A stretch of DNA of 64,000 nucleotides, from contig RPFO01000079.1 of NCBI GenBank assembly GCA_009746045.1, forward strand, positions 3,038,828 to 3,102,827. The letters are read 5' to 3'. Positions 47,862 through 58,527 of this stretch are shown here, piece after piece (the stretch's first letter is position 1; the number at the start of each line of letters is the position of its first letter). The notes below the pieces were generated by a model, which saw nothing but the letters and a program-made list of their open reading frames with translations, was not told the origin of the DNA and searched no databases. Made by a program: the position numbers and the translations under genes. The DNA comes from Mesostigma viride. Lineage: Eukaryota > Streptophyta > Mesostigmatophyceae > Mesostigmatales > Mesostigmataceae.

Positions 47862-50800
47862 TCAAGTCCCACCAGAAAAGGGGTACATGAGCCCTTTGAG
47901 CACAGGGTATTGTAGCTCAGCCTTGCTCTCCAGCTTGGTGAGGGCGTCTGCTGGGTTGTCAACACCAGGCACATGTTCAAGATGAGCAAGGTAAGACATC
48001 TCCTTCAGCAACAAATAATCCAGATCCCTGCTCCTGGCGAGCTGTCTGTGCACAAACTGCACCATGCCCATGCTGTCTGTCTTGACCAGTGTGTGCAGCT
48101 GCAAGCTACAGGAAGCTACCTGACAGAGCTGGTAGAATAACTCCCTGAGGTAAAGAGCAGTGTGTAGCCCCTCACATATTGCCCTGCACTCAGCAATGTC
48201 ACTGCTGGGCGTCACCCTGTTCTGTAACCTACTGTACCAGCTGACCAGAGAAGTGTGCTCCTGTTGTAGTGTAATGAGTGCTGCTGCCCTACCCCTGACA
48301 TCCGTCACCTTCCTGCTGTCCATGGAACTGTCCACAAAAAGCACCATGTTGAGTGGTTTGTACAAGTCCACAGCTGCCAGTATGAGTGGAGGTGAGCTCC
48401 TGACAGACTCAACCACCTGCTCTGCCCCTACCTCAACCAGCTGAGCATCTGTGAGCCTACTCAGCACCAACAAATCTGGGGCACAAATGCTAGCTAGCCA
48501 AGCCAACATTCCCCTGATTGTGGCACACCTGGCCTGGGTAATGGGCTGCTGGAGGGCATCAATGATCTGCTGAGGATAGTTGTTGCCACCCTCCATCTTG
48601 ATAAACCAAGTACCTGCCCTCTTGATCAGCGTGGCCTGCATTCCACAAAACACCATGGGCTCATCCTGCTTCATGTGCTGGACCTTTCCTAACTCAAACC
48701 TCTTCTGGATCTTGGACAGTACTGAATCCACCCACTCAGGAGGCCCTAGAAGGTGCAGGTCATCTCCATGCAGAGATGCAAACACAGGCAACCCTTCATG
48801 AGTACTCTGGAACAAGCAAGGATCAACTGGAGACACAGTAAAGCCACAGTGAGTTTTCAGAAACTTTTCCAGGCTCTTTCTCCAGATGATAGGGCTGGAC
48901 CTGAGACCCTCCAAACCCTTGAGTATTCTGAGATATTTTGACTTGATCTCTGCTCTCCACACCTTGGGCACTGTTACAAAGAAGGGAGGGATATCACGCC
49001 ACGTCTCCTTGGCCTGCTCCACATCACCTTTAAGAAAAGCCCTCTTGAAATCAATCAGCACAGAGCTGTACGCAATGCCCTTGACCAGGAAAGACAGATA
49101 TATACACAGAACAATCCTCCAGGTATCATGCAGCATCCCAGGCGTATACAACTCCTCATCTGTCAGCTCCCCCGTGCCATGGTACTCAGTCACAACTGGC
49201 CTCACATGTGGCACCTGCACACCGTCTATCTCCTTCAGCTTGAGCACAAACAAGAGCCTTAGCAACTGATGCTCCCTGGGCAACTCATCCACAGGCTCAG
49301 CACAGTTAGACACTATCCAGTCATGCCCACTGGAGACAAACCCTAGAATCCATGCCTTAGCCATCTTGGGGCTTTGCATCAACTCTACCAACTGGTGCCA
49401 GGAAATAGGACTGTGACCAGCAATCTGGTACTTGTGCACCCCCAAGTCCCGTGGATCTAGGGTGGTTGGGATGATCAACAAGTCCTCAGCAATGGGCTCC
49501 TTGCCTTCAGGCCCCACACTCTGCTGCCCCTTCACAGCCTTGACTGCCACAGCTAGACCCTTGGAGTAGTGATATCTCTGGAGGGGCAAACTGCCGTGAC
49601 CTTCTAGTGCAAGCTCATCTGCTGACAGAGTCACTCCTGGCATGCACAAGAAATTCTGGCCCAAAATGGCAGGCCCCTGGTACCCTTCCACCACACAGAA
49701 CGCAGTGGGGACACCCAGGATAGGCACAGTCACTTCCCCTAGGATCTTCATTGTTACAGTGCCCGTAAAGTCACTCACTGCCCTGCAGCCAGCCTTATTC
49801 ACCTTCAGGCCCTGAGCATCCTCCACCCTGATGATAGACACCTCTGAGTTAGTATCCACTTCTAGGGTAGCAGCCCAGCAAGAACCCCATTCAGTCAACT
49901 TAGATACCTTGGGATCCTTGTGCTTGTTGAACATGAGCGACCGGACAATGTCTGCCATGAGTGGCCTCTTGGACCCTGGTGCAGGCCCAGCCCCCGTTGG
50001 CTCCACCACAGGTGATGCAGTTGCCTCCTGCACCTCATCATCATCAGAGGGATAGCCACCTCCCACGTCAGTGACAGGCACATCAACTACCTGGTCCTTA
50101 ACCTGGCCCTCCAGCCAACACTGGGGTCCAGGCCCGTCTGCAGGCCAGATTGCATGTGGCTTGCGTTCCTTGACGTTGGCCCAGCTCAACCTGTAAACAT
50201 GCCTGGGATTACTCTCCAAGGCCACAAGGCAGGAACGATTGGCATCTTCCACACAGGTCACCACCCCGTTCTGCCACTTGCCCCTCTTGCCCTGCATTGA
50301 TGGCTCCTTCCACATTCTGACCTTCAGCCCCACCTGAGGCCTCAGCACATTCCAGCCCCTATCCTTGCGTCTCAACTGAGCAAACACCCTGTCTGCTTTC
50401 CTCAAGCAAGCCTGGACCACTTCCTGGGCTAGCATCCCAAACTGCAGTGCTACAGGATTGACAGCCACCCCGTCATAATAGTAGTTTATTCTGAGGTTCA
50501 ACTGTTCTTCCACCTGCCTGGTCCACACTGCCCTCTCCAAAGCAGATGCTACCAGTGGCACCTTAGGTTCTGCCAGCACTACGGTCTTGACCTCCCTGAT
50601 GGATCTCTCCACAGCACCTTGCTGTCCATGGCTCTCCCTGGGCGTGACCAGCAGCTTGCATGGCAGTTGCTCCTGCTGTGACAGTAGGCACTCAAACTGA
50701 ATATCAGCCTGTACTGTCTTGTACACCCCAAAGCCTGGTAAGAGAGTCTGCAAGCCCAGCAGCAGGGTATTCCCCTTCATATCTGGCAGAATCTGGAGCA

Positions 50801-51401
50801 GCCTGTACCTGCTAAATCTGTCCACTGCCACCAAAATGTATAAGCCCCTGATATGCTGGACGTCTACCTGGATGTCCCCCTTCTCCCTGGCAGGCTCCCT
50901 AGCATGGGACCTTGGCTTCTTGGCAGCATTCTCCTTACAAGTACATTGCTCAGCTGCAGCCCTGCATGCTTCCCTCAGTGGCTCATCTCCAATCTTCCAA
51001 CCAAACATCTCAGCCATGGCTGTGTGACCAAAGATATTGTGCAGCCTGCGTCCAGCATCCGTGTAGCTCAGTTGCCTAGCCAGATTACGCACCTGGGAAG
51101 ACGCCTGGACGGGCCCTGCGTGTGAGGACGCAACATCCACCTTCTGCATCTTGGATCCAGAGGACCCAGCAGACCCTCCCAGCAGAGCATCTAGGCTCCC
51201 AGAGCCAACCCTGTCTGGGGACCCTCCACCTGTTGACAGTTGAGGGGATTGTTGTGCTGCAGCATGCATGCAATCTTGTGGAATGAGAACATCAGTACAC
51301 CCCTGGTGCTGATCAGAGGTGGCACCCTGCCCAGATTTATTTACATGTGAAGCTGTGTCCCCACAGGGTGTCTCACTATGTACACGGGACTGCTTCACTA
51401 G
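47862..51401 (-). CDS. Copia-1 pol: integrase, retropepsin-like, RT, RNase H
   Basis: About 1,180 codons, in the same frame as gag after a single TGA (51402-51404). Integrase: HNIFGHTAMAEMF (zinc-region His), DVQHIRGLYILVAVDRFSRY (D), VQADIQFECLL (D), HGQQGAVERSIREVK (E). Around residue 510 a retropepsin-like segment follows: LEVDTNSEVSIIR, then about 70 residues later VPTAFCVVEGYQGPAILGQN. RT: LIDFKRAFLKGD, LEGLRSSPIIWRK, DPCLFQS, FASLHGDDLHLLG. RNase H: VLFVDSSMDSRK, AECRAICEG, TDSMGMVQF, HVPGVDNPADALTK. No protease was seen before the integrase. The frame is uninterrupted, so this copy may be recent. Start by readthrough is favoured because no ATG lies near the junction. Confidence 0.88.
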   Translation of the reverse strand, partial: LVKQSRVHSETPCGDTASHVNKSGQGATSDQHQGCTDVLIPQDCMHAAAQQSPQLSTGGGSPDRVGSGSLDALLGGSAGSSGSKMQKVDVASSHAGPVQASSQVRNLARQLSYTDAGRRLHNIFGHTAMAEMFGWKIGDEPLREACRAAAEQCTCKENAAKKPRSHAREPAREKGDIQVDVQHIRGLYILVAVDRFSRYRLLQILPDMKGNTLLLGLQTLLPGFGVYKTVQADIQFECLLSQQEQLPCKLLVTPRESHGQQGAVERSIREVKTVVLAEPKVPLVASALERAVWTRQVEEQLNLRINYYYDGVAVNPVALQFGMLAQEVVQACLRKADRVFAQLRRKDRGWNVLRPQVGLKVRMWKEPSMQGKRGKWQNGVVTCVEDANRSCLVALESNPRHVYRLSWANVKERKPHAIWPADGPGPQCWLEGQVKDQVVDVPVTDVGGGYPSDDDEVQEATASPVVEPTGAGPAPGSKRPLMADIVRSLMFNKHKDPKVSKLTEWGSCWAATLEVDTNSEVSIIRVEDAQGLKVNKAGCRAVSDFTGTVTMKILGEVTVPILGVPTAFCVVEGYQGPAILGQNFLCMPGVTLSADELALEGHGSLPLQRYHYSKGLAVAVKAVKGQQSVGPEGKEPIAEDLLIIPTTLDPRDLGVHKYQIAGHSPISWHQLVELMQSPKMAKAWILGFVSSGHDWIVSNCAEPVDELPREHQLLRLLFVLKLKEIDGVQVPHVRPVVTEYHGTGELTDEELYTPGMLHDTWRIVLCIYLSFLVKGIAYSSVLIDFKRAFLKGDVEQAKETWRDIPPFFVTVPKVWRAEIKSKYLRILKGLEGLRSSPIIWRKSLEKFLKTHCGFTVSPVDPCLFQSTHEGLPVFASLHGDDLHLLGPPEWVDSVLSKIQKRFELGKVQHMKQDEPMVFCGMQATLIKRAGTWFIKMEGGNNYPQQIIDALQQPITQARCATIRGMLAWLASICAPDLLVLSRLTDAQLVEVGAEQVVESVRSSPPLILAAVDLYKPLNMVLFVDSSMDSRKVTDVRGRAAALITLQQEHTSLVSWYSRLQNRVTPSSDIAECRAICEGLHTALYLRELFYQLCQVASCSLQLHTLVKTDSMGMVQFVHRQLARSRDLDYLLLKEMSYLAHLEHVPGVDNPADALTKLESKAELQYPVLKGLMYPFSGGT

Positions 51402-52722
51402 TCACTTCTGATCAGACTGCCCCTTCTTCTTGTTTGGGCAATCCCTCTTCCAGTGACCTTCCTTGCCACAAGCAAAACACTTGCTCTTGCCAGACCCTCC
51501 CCCTGGGGCCTTGCTGTCCTGCTTGTTCTGGTTGCCTGAGGCCTGATTGTTATTCTGCCCCTGGCCACCACCCTTACCCTGCTGATGGCTGTTACGGTTG
51601 CCAGACTGGTTCCCCTGATTCTGGTTCCCCTGCTGACCTCCTCCACCACCCTGGTTCTGCTCCTTCTGGGCCTGCTTCCTTCTCCTGCTACCATACCGTG
51701 TCCCAGATGGGGTACGGTTCTTGCCCTGGCTAGCCTGAGACGCTGACCCTCCCTGAGAACTGATACCCTTGCAGGTAGGGACCCGGGTCCTGAAGTTTAG
51801 TATCACACGCTTCAGAGCCCCCCAGGTGCCATCAGTGAGATCACAGAGCTGCCTAGCAGTAGCCCTACCTTCCTCTGACAAGCCCATCTTATCAAGAAGT
51901 GGTCTGCTGCTGCCCTGACTGTCACACTGAAGCCCTGCTTCTTGCCTGCCTCCACGATCAACTCAAACCTGGCCAGCTCAGCAGCCACCTCACCCTTGAT
52001 CTCAAACTCATCAAATTCTCTCTTCTTTTCCATGGTGAGATTGTGAACCCTGTCAGAAAACTCCTCCTTGATGTCATCCAGGAACTGCAGCCAAGTGTGC
52101 CCCTCTTTCAGAGCATGCCTAGCCATGTCATTGACCCTTTCAGACGACCCTTGTTTGCGGTGGAAGAGTGAAACACCCTGACAATATCCACACCTGCTGC
52201 GACAGAGCCCACACTAGCTTCATGTCATCAAGCCATTTATCCAGGTTGTCTTGCTTCAGGGAGGGTTGAGCGCTTTCTGCCCATTCATGACTGTCACAGC
52301 ATCAGAAAATGGACGGGTGCCAGGCAACACACTCCCCACACGCACTGGTGGTGCCTGGGGAGGGTCAATCCTAGCCTCCAAACGCTCGGGCAACATACCA
52401 GACACCCTATCGTGAACAGCAGCTTGCTTTGCAGCACGCACACCTGGGGTGACGATGGCGTCCTCCTCACCAGGCGTTGTGAGCACCACTGCCTCCGTAG
52501 GTCGCCTGGCACGCTTGACTTTCTCCGCCTCAGCTTGCCCATCACGCCACCGCTTGTGTGTTCTCCCGGCCTGGGGTCCATCTCTGGGATAGGTTGCCCA
52601 GCTGGCGCCTCCACGCCCCTCTCCTCCATCGCCTCCCCTTCCTCTCTGGCGATGTCCTCCTCTGCCGTTCGCTCCCGTTGCTCCTCGAATGTCGCCGCAC
52701 CCCGGCTTGCCCTCCTAGGCAT
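51402..52722 (-). pseudogene. Copia-1 gag with CCHC zinc knuckle, frameshifted
   Basis: Begins MPRRASRGAATFEEQ at 52722, passes through at least two frame changes (near 52500-52560 and near 51890, where DHFL shifts to DKMGLSEEG), and ends in a Gln/Asn/Gly-rich tail with CFACGKEGHWKRDC (C-x2-C-x4-H-x4-C) just before TGA at 51402-51404. The middle domain (LKQDNLDKWLDDMKLVW, LQFLDDIKEEFSDRV) matches the UBN2-like gag style of Copia elements. The broken frame contrasts with intact pol and near-identical LTRs. Confidence 0.7.
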
Positions 52723-52790
52723 TATATACAATGGCTGCGACCAACTTTGCAACAAGAAAACAGCAAACTCTCCACCTATCCTCCACCCCC

Positions 52791-53755
52791 TCAAGCCTCG
52801 TTTTCAGACGAAGCTTCTCCTGCAACCGGTGCAGGTGCTGGCTCGTGGAACGGTCCCTCCACCGGATTCAATGGCTGCCCCTGGTCGTCGTGAGTAGGCA
52901 CAGGCCTAATAACCACCGGAAGCCTCAAACCATACGCGTAATCACGTATCCAGCGAGAACGCCCCCACCTCAACAAATGGGCCTCACCTAAACCAACGTT
53001 GTCGTCAATGTGGTAGCGATTAAGCTCGTCCCGCTGCGCCTGCTCACGGCCCTCCTGAGAGCCGTCGCCCTCGTGACGCCTCTGGGCCGGCTGTACTACC
53101 GCCCCTGCTGGCTGATCTACGAAGTCGTAGAAGGCGTCGTCGGCTGAGACCTCTCGACCGCCAACCACGTCGACAGTCAAACTTAGCTGGTTTAACTCTC
53201 GGCGAGAATGTGGAGTATCCCGACTAGTGTAGATGGAGAAGGGATTAAGAGTAATGAAGACACGATCAGCAGCGCCTCTGGTCAACTCTAAGACAGAGTG
53301 CGCCAGATTCTGGCACTCTGCCACCAACGCCTGCGTACTGCCACGAACGATGGCCTCCCGCCTGTCCCGGGCGACCTGCACCACGTTTGGCACGCCGGTG
53401 TAGTCGTCCCCAAGGCGGAGATTGGCGACAAGGTCGTTTATCTCTCGGGCACCCCCGAGGCTTATGGCAATTATCTGCAAAAGCAGAGTGACCACCTGCT
53501 CAAACGCGAATGCGTTTGTGTGGCCAGCCCGCCAAGACGCTGGCAGCCTTCTGATGATTTCCGCGAGGTCCTCGCGAAATCTCAGCAGCTGCTCGGCTGC
53601 TCCTCGGACGTACTCGCCCGGTGCCGACACCGCACGAATATTTCGGCGCACTTCCCCGAGTCCTCGTGCCCTCCTGCGGGTACTGGACTGGACGCCGCTA
53701 CCGTTGCTGCACGCGCAAAGGTGTTTGTCCTAGCTTCAGAGTCCGAATTCGACAT
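52791..53755 (-). CDS. Copia-1 additional 5' ORF (unknown)
   Basis: Starts MSNSDSEARTNTFARAA at 53755, 25 bp inside the 5' LTR edge, shifts frame near 53650-53690, and continues as an open frame (RRNIRAVSAPGEYVRGAAEQ ... PAPVAGEASSENEA) to TGA at 52791. About 320 residues, with no recognisable domain, lying upstream of gag. It may be an N-terminal part of gag separated by a stop, or a distinct protein. Confidence 0.45.
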
Positions 53756-53779
53756 ATCCGTCGACCAGACTGTAATACG

Positions 53780-54423
53780 ATTTAGATGAACGCGGATCAG
53801 TGAGTTTCTGGTCTTCCCAAGATGTGATGAATGGAGCCATGGTTTCAACCAGCGGCTTTTAACCTTTACCACAGTTGCCTCACTACCCTGTGGTCACTAG
53901 CCTGAGGCGGCAGCACCCACGGACGGTGTTGGGAAAAGACGCTTGGCCACTGCTGTGTCCGAGCCTTTCTAGGTCTCACCATTGCTGCCAGGCCTTGCAC
54001 GCCTTGGCAGGTCCGCCACTGTCAATTTCCTTGGTTGCATCAATCCAGGACGTCTGTCCTTCCATGAATGACAGTAACGCTCTGGATTTATCCGTCATGA
54101 CAAGTACCCGTCCATCCCAGGCCTGCAGGACTGCCAGTCCTGAAGTCCTGTGACATTCTTGGTACCATCAACCAATATTGACCACAGTACCTCCTAGTGA
54201 CAGTCGGTCCTGTGACACGTAACTTGTGATGGTTCACCCAACACTGCCACGTGCCCTGTCCCTCACGTGTCCTTAGTCCTGGTACTGCTGTAGCGTCCGG
54301 CGGCATTACTTCGGGACTTGATAACTCTCAAGTTCCTTGTCCAAATGAGGCGTTTAGCACGGCGTTGGAAAGGCCACTTCAGGTATGATATGCTTAGCAT
54401 ATTGCATCACCAATATGCTAACT
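53780..54423 (-). repeat. Copia-1 5' LTR
   Basis: 644 bp partner of 46254-46897. Downstream in the sense direction comes CGTATTACAGTCTGGTCGAC; no primer-binding site beginning TGG lies directly at the LTR edge, and the nearest TGG is 13 bases in. Confidence 0.93.
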
Positions 54424-55211
54424 GGAGCCGCGACCACGTCGGCGTTGAACGCCACCTGGTAGTCATTGCGCGTCTGCTGACGCAGCGTAGACTTCTCAAT
54501 CCACACATCCGGCGGCCAGTACGACAGGAAGGCCGCCATGTAGGGGAGCCGGGTGAACCTGATGAACCCCTGCTCCACATCGACCTCCCCGCACCCAGTT
54601 TCCGCGAAGTACCCGGCAGCCATGAGCAACAGCTCCTTCTGGGCCTTCTCGCTCTCGCAGTAGAACCCCGGAGCTGCCGCAATCTCAGGGAGCTGCTTCC
54701 GCATGTAGATAGCTCCCGGGATAGGCATGAGCTTGGGATACGCAATCCGTCGCAAGTGGTGCTCAGCGCGGTATTGCGGCAGAGGCGGCGGGTGCAGATC
54801 GTACGTGGTGGTAGTCCCTACTATCACCGGCTCGTAGCGGAACTCAGATGGCACCGGCGCCGGCACATGTGCGTGCAGGAGAAAGCTGACCGAGTCGAAG
54901 GTGCCTTCTCGCTGAATAAGCACGCTGGAGCCCCCACGGAAGCGCAGGCTCGCGGGGTAGTAAAACCCGGATGGCGGGGGAAAGCTCGGGCGTGGGTATC
55001 CCACGTCAATGTCGACCACGAAGCCAGCCACCGGATGCAAGGGGACAATGACCCGATTACGGGCATACGTGCCCCGTACCCATTCCTGGGCCGGTATCAC
55101 GTCCCGACGCGGAGCGATCTCCTGTACCGGCGTCTCTGCGGAGCGGGCCAGGACAGGTTGAGGCTGCGCTGGTGCGGCTCGTAACCCAGTCGGGAACAGT
55201 ATCGGGACCAT
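54424..55211 (-). pseudogene. Gypsy third ORF (downstream of pol), interrupted by Copia-1
   Basis: ATG at 55211 (MVPILFPTGLRAAPAQ), about 196 bp after the pol stop. It encodes 262 residues before the Copia-1 insertion, and 289 in total with 46167-46248. Features: FVVDIDVGYPRPSFPPPSGF, VSFLLHAHVPAPV, GAIYMRKQLPEIAAAPGFYC, SYWPPDVWIEKS. No signal peptide or membrane segment is evident, so it does not look like an envelope glycoprotein. Function unknown. The position is that of an env or accessory ORF in other LTR elements. Confidence 0.6.
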
Positions 55212-55407
55212 AGCGTCTTGTAAGAAAGCCTGTACGGCTGTCTACATACCCACCTACCCTGTCAATATGGACATACCTGTACATACCTCGTGCAGGACCC
55301 AGCTGGTCCCCTACATACGTGTCCTGCAGCCCGTGGCGGCTGCCTACGTACCTTACCTGGACCTGTACGGCCCTGCATGATGAACACCTTTCTTACTATC
55401 TACTGCC

Positions 55408-55648
55408 CTAGTGTAGGGCACACCTCTTCTTGTATTCCCGTAGCAGGCGCTCACATCCGCCTAGCTCGTTCTCCGTACGCCATGAGTCCTCATAGTCGTG
55501 CTGGGTAAAACGCCATCGTACTCGGTACTGTCGCTGTCTGCTTCTCCCGCGCTGGATGTCCCGGTGGTCCACAATCTCGGCCACCTCGTCTTCCTGTTCA
55601 CCGGTCTCGGGGTTGTATTCGACGGGGGCCGGCGGATTGAGGCGACCT
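55408..55648 (-). pseudogene. C-terminal chromodomain of Gypsy (chromovirus) pol
   Basis: Reads NPPAPVEYNPETGEQEDEVA, EIVDHRDIQRG, YRVRWRFTQHDYEDSWRTEN, ELGGCERLLREYKKR, stop. EIVDHR...YRVRW...YEDSWRTENEL is the chromodomain signature that follows integrase in chromoviruses and directs them to chromatin marks; the canonical W-x-G-Y is altered to WRFTQ. It is cut at 55649 by the Copia-2 LTR, so the rest of pol should lie beyond the window. Confidence 0.85.
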
Positions 55649-56105
55649 AGTTGGATGGAGACTAGGGACGACGAACAACTGCTGAAGCTGAAAGCGAATG
55701 AGAATTGTATTACAATAATACAATGAGAGAGCAATGGAAGCTGAGGGCTCAGAATGGAACGTCTGGGCAAACTCGGGTGCTGCGGCACTCCCCAGTGCTA
55801 CGCCTATATGCCTATGGCGGTGCTACCTGCAGCACCTCACCAGTGGACAACTGTACACTGCAATGCCATGCGACCACGTCACTAGCATCAACTACACTCG
55901 GCCCGTCCAGAACCGGATAACCCGGGTCTGGCGGGTCGAGCTAGAGTCTAGGCACAGTCTGGCACTAACCGCACATCGGTCCACATGACACCTCAGTACC
56001 GTACACCCTGCCGTACTGTACTGAGGTGTCCCGCTCAGCCGCGGTAGGCAATACGCGGCGCGCAGGCCGGAAATCCGTGTGTCAGCCTAAGCATCTCATC
56101 TAACT
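55649..56105 (-). repeat. Copia-2 3' LTR
   Basis: 457 bp. The right edge is set by the purine-rich tract on its sense 5' side and by the shared AGTTAG start seen in Copia-1; the left edge by identity with 63697. Confidence 0.8.
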
Positions 56106-57172
56106 CCCATTATGTTTTCCTTTCAGGTTGAAGGCTAGCGACTTCAAGCCTGACCCTGCCCAGCTAGGAGACTGACTCCAAGCTGACTGAGGTGCTGAGC
56201 AACTGACACCCATACTGCAACATCTGGACTGAAAAAGATGGGCCCCAGAACTCGTGCAATACTTGTGATGGCATCACGTTTAGCTCAACATGCCCGGGGA
56301 GTTCCTCCTCCTCGCGAGCTCACAAGGGAGATAGCTATGCCTGTCTGCCTATCCAGGGAGTGCATCACCAGCCAAGAGAGCCATTGTAAAAAAATGCCAA
56401 GGTAACCGTTTAAGAGGTTCCATGTTGTTCCATCATCATCGCCCACTCAGAGAAAAAAATACCCAGCCAGGCTGGGTCAACTGAGCTCAGGTTACCTGCA
56501 ACCTGAGGAGTGACAGTGGACAGGTTTATTGCACCCTGCACTGTCCATGTTGTACCTGCACAACATGTGAGGACCAGCCACCCCTGCCCTGCACAGAGGG
56601 GGCTGAAGTCCGAGTGACAGGTGACAGGACTATGACATCCTGGACCTGGCCACATTGCACCTGCACAACGTGTGAGACCAGCCACCCCTGCCCTGCACAT
56701 GGGTGACTGAAGTCCTGGTGACAGGTGACAGGAATATTTCATCCTGCACCTGTGCTGAGCACGTTGTACTAGACAACATGACAGCACCCATGCCTTTACT
56801 GCCACTGAACAGTAAGGCCAGGTGGCCCAGGATATCCACAGTGAACTGGGGTCCTGGGTAACCACCTGTCAAGGGAGCTTTGACCCTCCACTTGAATGGG
56901 GGCACCTGAGCCACTGAGCTCAAGGCCAATCCACCAAGGCATACGCCCTAGTGAATAAAGGTGTGAGATACATCCCATGCCCACCTATGAAGGTGTGCAT
57001 AACGAAATTCCATGGTGTTGAAAAAATCAAAACAGATTTTATTGGGCATAGGGCACGCAGATGTATGAAAAACAGACTCCAACCAACCCCCCTGCTGGAA
57101 GCCACAACCTACCCCTTGGACCTGCCCAAGGGGTACTGGGTGACCTAGGCGGCCCTGGTGAACAGGACCCTG
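56106..57172 (-). other. Copia-2 3' untranslated region with a tandem duplication
   Basis: About 1.07 kb without coding signal. A roughly 120 bp block (GTACCTGCACAACATGTGAG, CCAGCCACCCCTGCCCTGCA, AGTGACAGGTGACAGGA) is present twice, at about 56535-56650 and 56650-56760. Confidence 0.6.
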
Positions 57173-58527
57173 CTAGGCGTCCCCCCTATGGGGCAGGGTT
57201 GCCTGCTTGCCATAGGGGTTCATCAAGTGGTACAACAGCTGGTATTGGTCAGCTGCCTGCTGAGGCACTTTAGTGAGTGCATCAGCAGCGTTGTGTTTGT
57301 CCTCCACGTGACGGGTGGACTCCCAGTAGGTGGACTCCTGTTTGAGGACCACCCAGTCAAGATCAGTGTGCACAGCATAGGGGTTAGCAAGGAAACTGAG
57401 GACTGACTGACTGTCAGTGAGCAAGTGTGCCACCACCCCAGCATTGCTGCCTGCTTGCATCTGCAACCAAACCAGCACATGATTCAAGTACCTGGCATGA
57501 AGCACTGCTGACACCACTGCCCTGCACTCAGCAGCATTGCTGCTGACAGCCTTGCGTCTATGCAACCGGCTGTACCATGAAATGAGAGACAAGGGTGCAT
57601 CATCATTCTGCACAAAATACAAGCCTGACTCCCTTGCCTGCAACTTGGTAATCTGCCTGGACTCCATGGAACTATCCATCATAGCTTGGATGTGAATGGT
57701 TTTGTGGAGATCCAAGGAGTGCAAGATAAGGGGAGGGCCTTCCTGGAGAGTTTTGGTGATGGCTTTGTGACCTACTTGCATCAAGACATCATCATCAACT
57801 CTGCTAACCACAGCCAGGTGAGGTGCACACGTTGAGCACAACCACCCCAGCTTGCCTCTAATGGTAGGACAGGCTCCAGGTTTGATTTTTGTTTGCAAAA
57901 CCTCCAAGCAGCTGTGCATGTAATCATTGGGAGAGTAAGTGCACACACCCACTGGTTTTGATGCTGCTGGAGTTGTAACATTGTGCCACAAAATTTTATG
58001 GCAGTGGTGCCCAGCTCTACTTGCTTGCCAATCTCAAAATGCTGTGACACTTGTTGAATAAAATCATCCACAGCACGCCTTGGCCCAGCAATCAGCTGAT
58101 CATCCCCATGCCACACAAAGGTGAGAATGCCATGAGGGTGTGGGACCACAAAGAAGCAAGGGTCTATGTCATCATATCTAGCCCCTAGCTTTTCAAACAC
58201 AGCCTGAGCTGACATCCTGAAAATGCGAGGAGCTGATTGCAGCCCTTCAACACCTATGTTAGCTTTCAGGTACTGCTGAGGGATGTGTTTTGCCCAAACT
58301 CTGGGAGTGGAGACTACATACACCTGACCATGCCACACTTGTTGTGCTATCTCAGGTGAGCCTTTCAGGAAAGCCCTTTTAATGTCTGTAGCCTTACATA
58401 CATAGTCATCCCCATCATTGAGATGACCCACAAAGACAGACAGCAAGATTTTTAGGGATGTTTGCTGAATGCCTGGCGTGTACAACTCTGCCTCTGTCAG
58501 ATCAGTGGTGCCCTTGAACTCTGTCAC
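57173..58527 (-). pseudogene. Copia-2 RT C-terminal part and RNase H, frameshifted
   Basis: RT: ATDIKRAFLKGSPE, VEGLQSAPRIFRM, DDIDPCFFVV, TFVWHGDDQLIAG (58098-58116). The frame shifts near 57990-58010 and resumes with RNase H: AMMDSSMESRQ, AECRAVVSAV, LTDSQSVLSFL, EDKHNAADALTK. A further shift at 58524-58527 separates it from the RT start. Probably inactive as read. Confidence 0.8.

Larger units (their letters stand above)
46254..54423 (-). mobile_element. Copia-1 LTR retrotransposon, 8,170 bp, TSD GGAGC
   Basis: Flanked by GGAGC at 46249-46253 and 54424-54428. LTRs of 644 bp at both ends with only about two differences noticed, so insertion is recent. Internal order on the minus strand: upstream ORF, gag with CCHC, pol (integrase, retropepsin-like, RT, RNase H). 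LTR sense ends are AGTTAGC...TAAAT, not TG...CA. A purine tract (GAAAGGGTTGG) precedes the 3' LTR. Confidence 0.9.
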
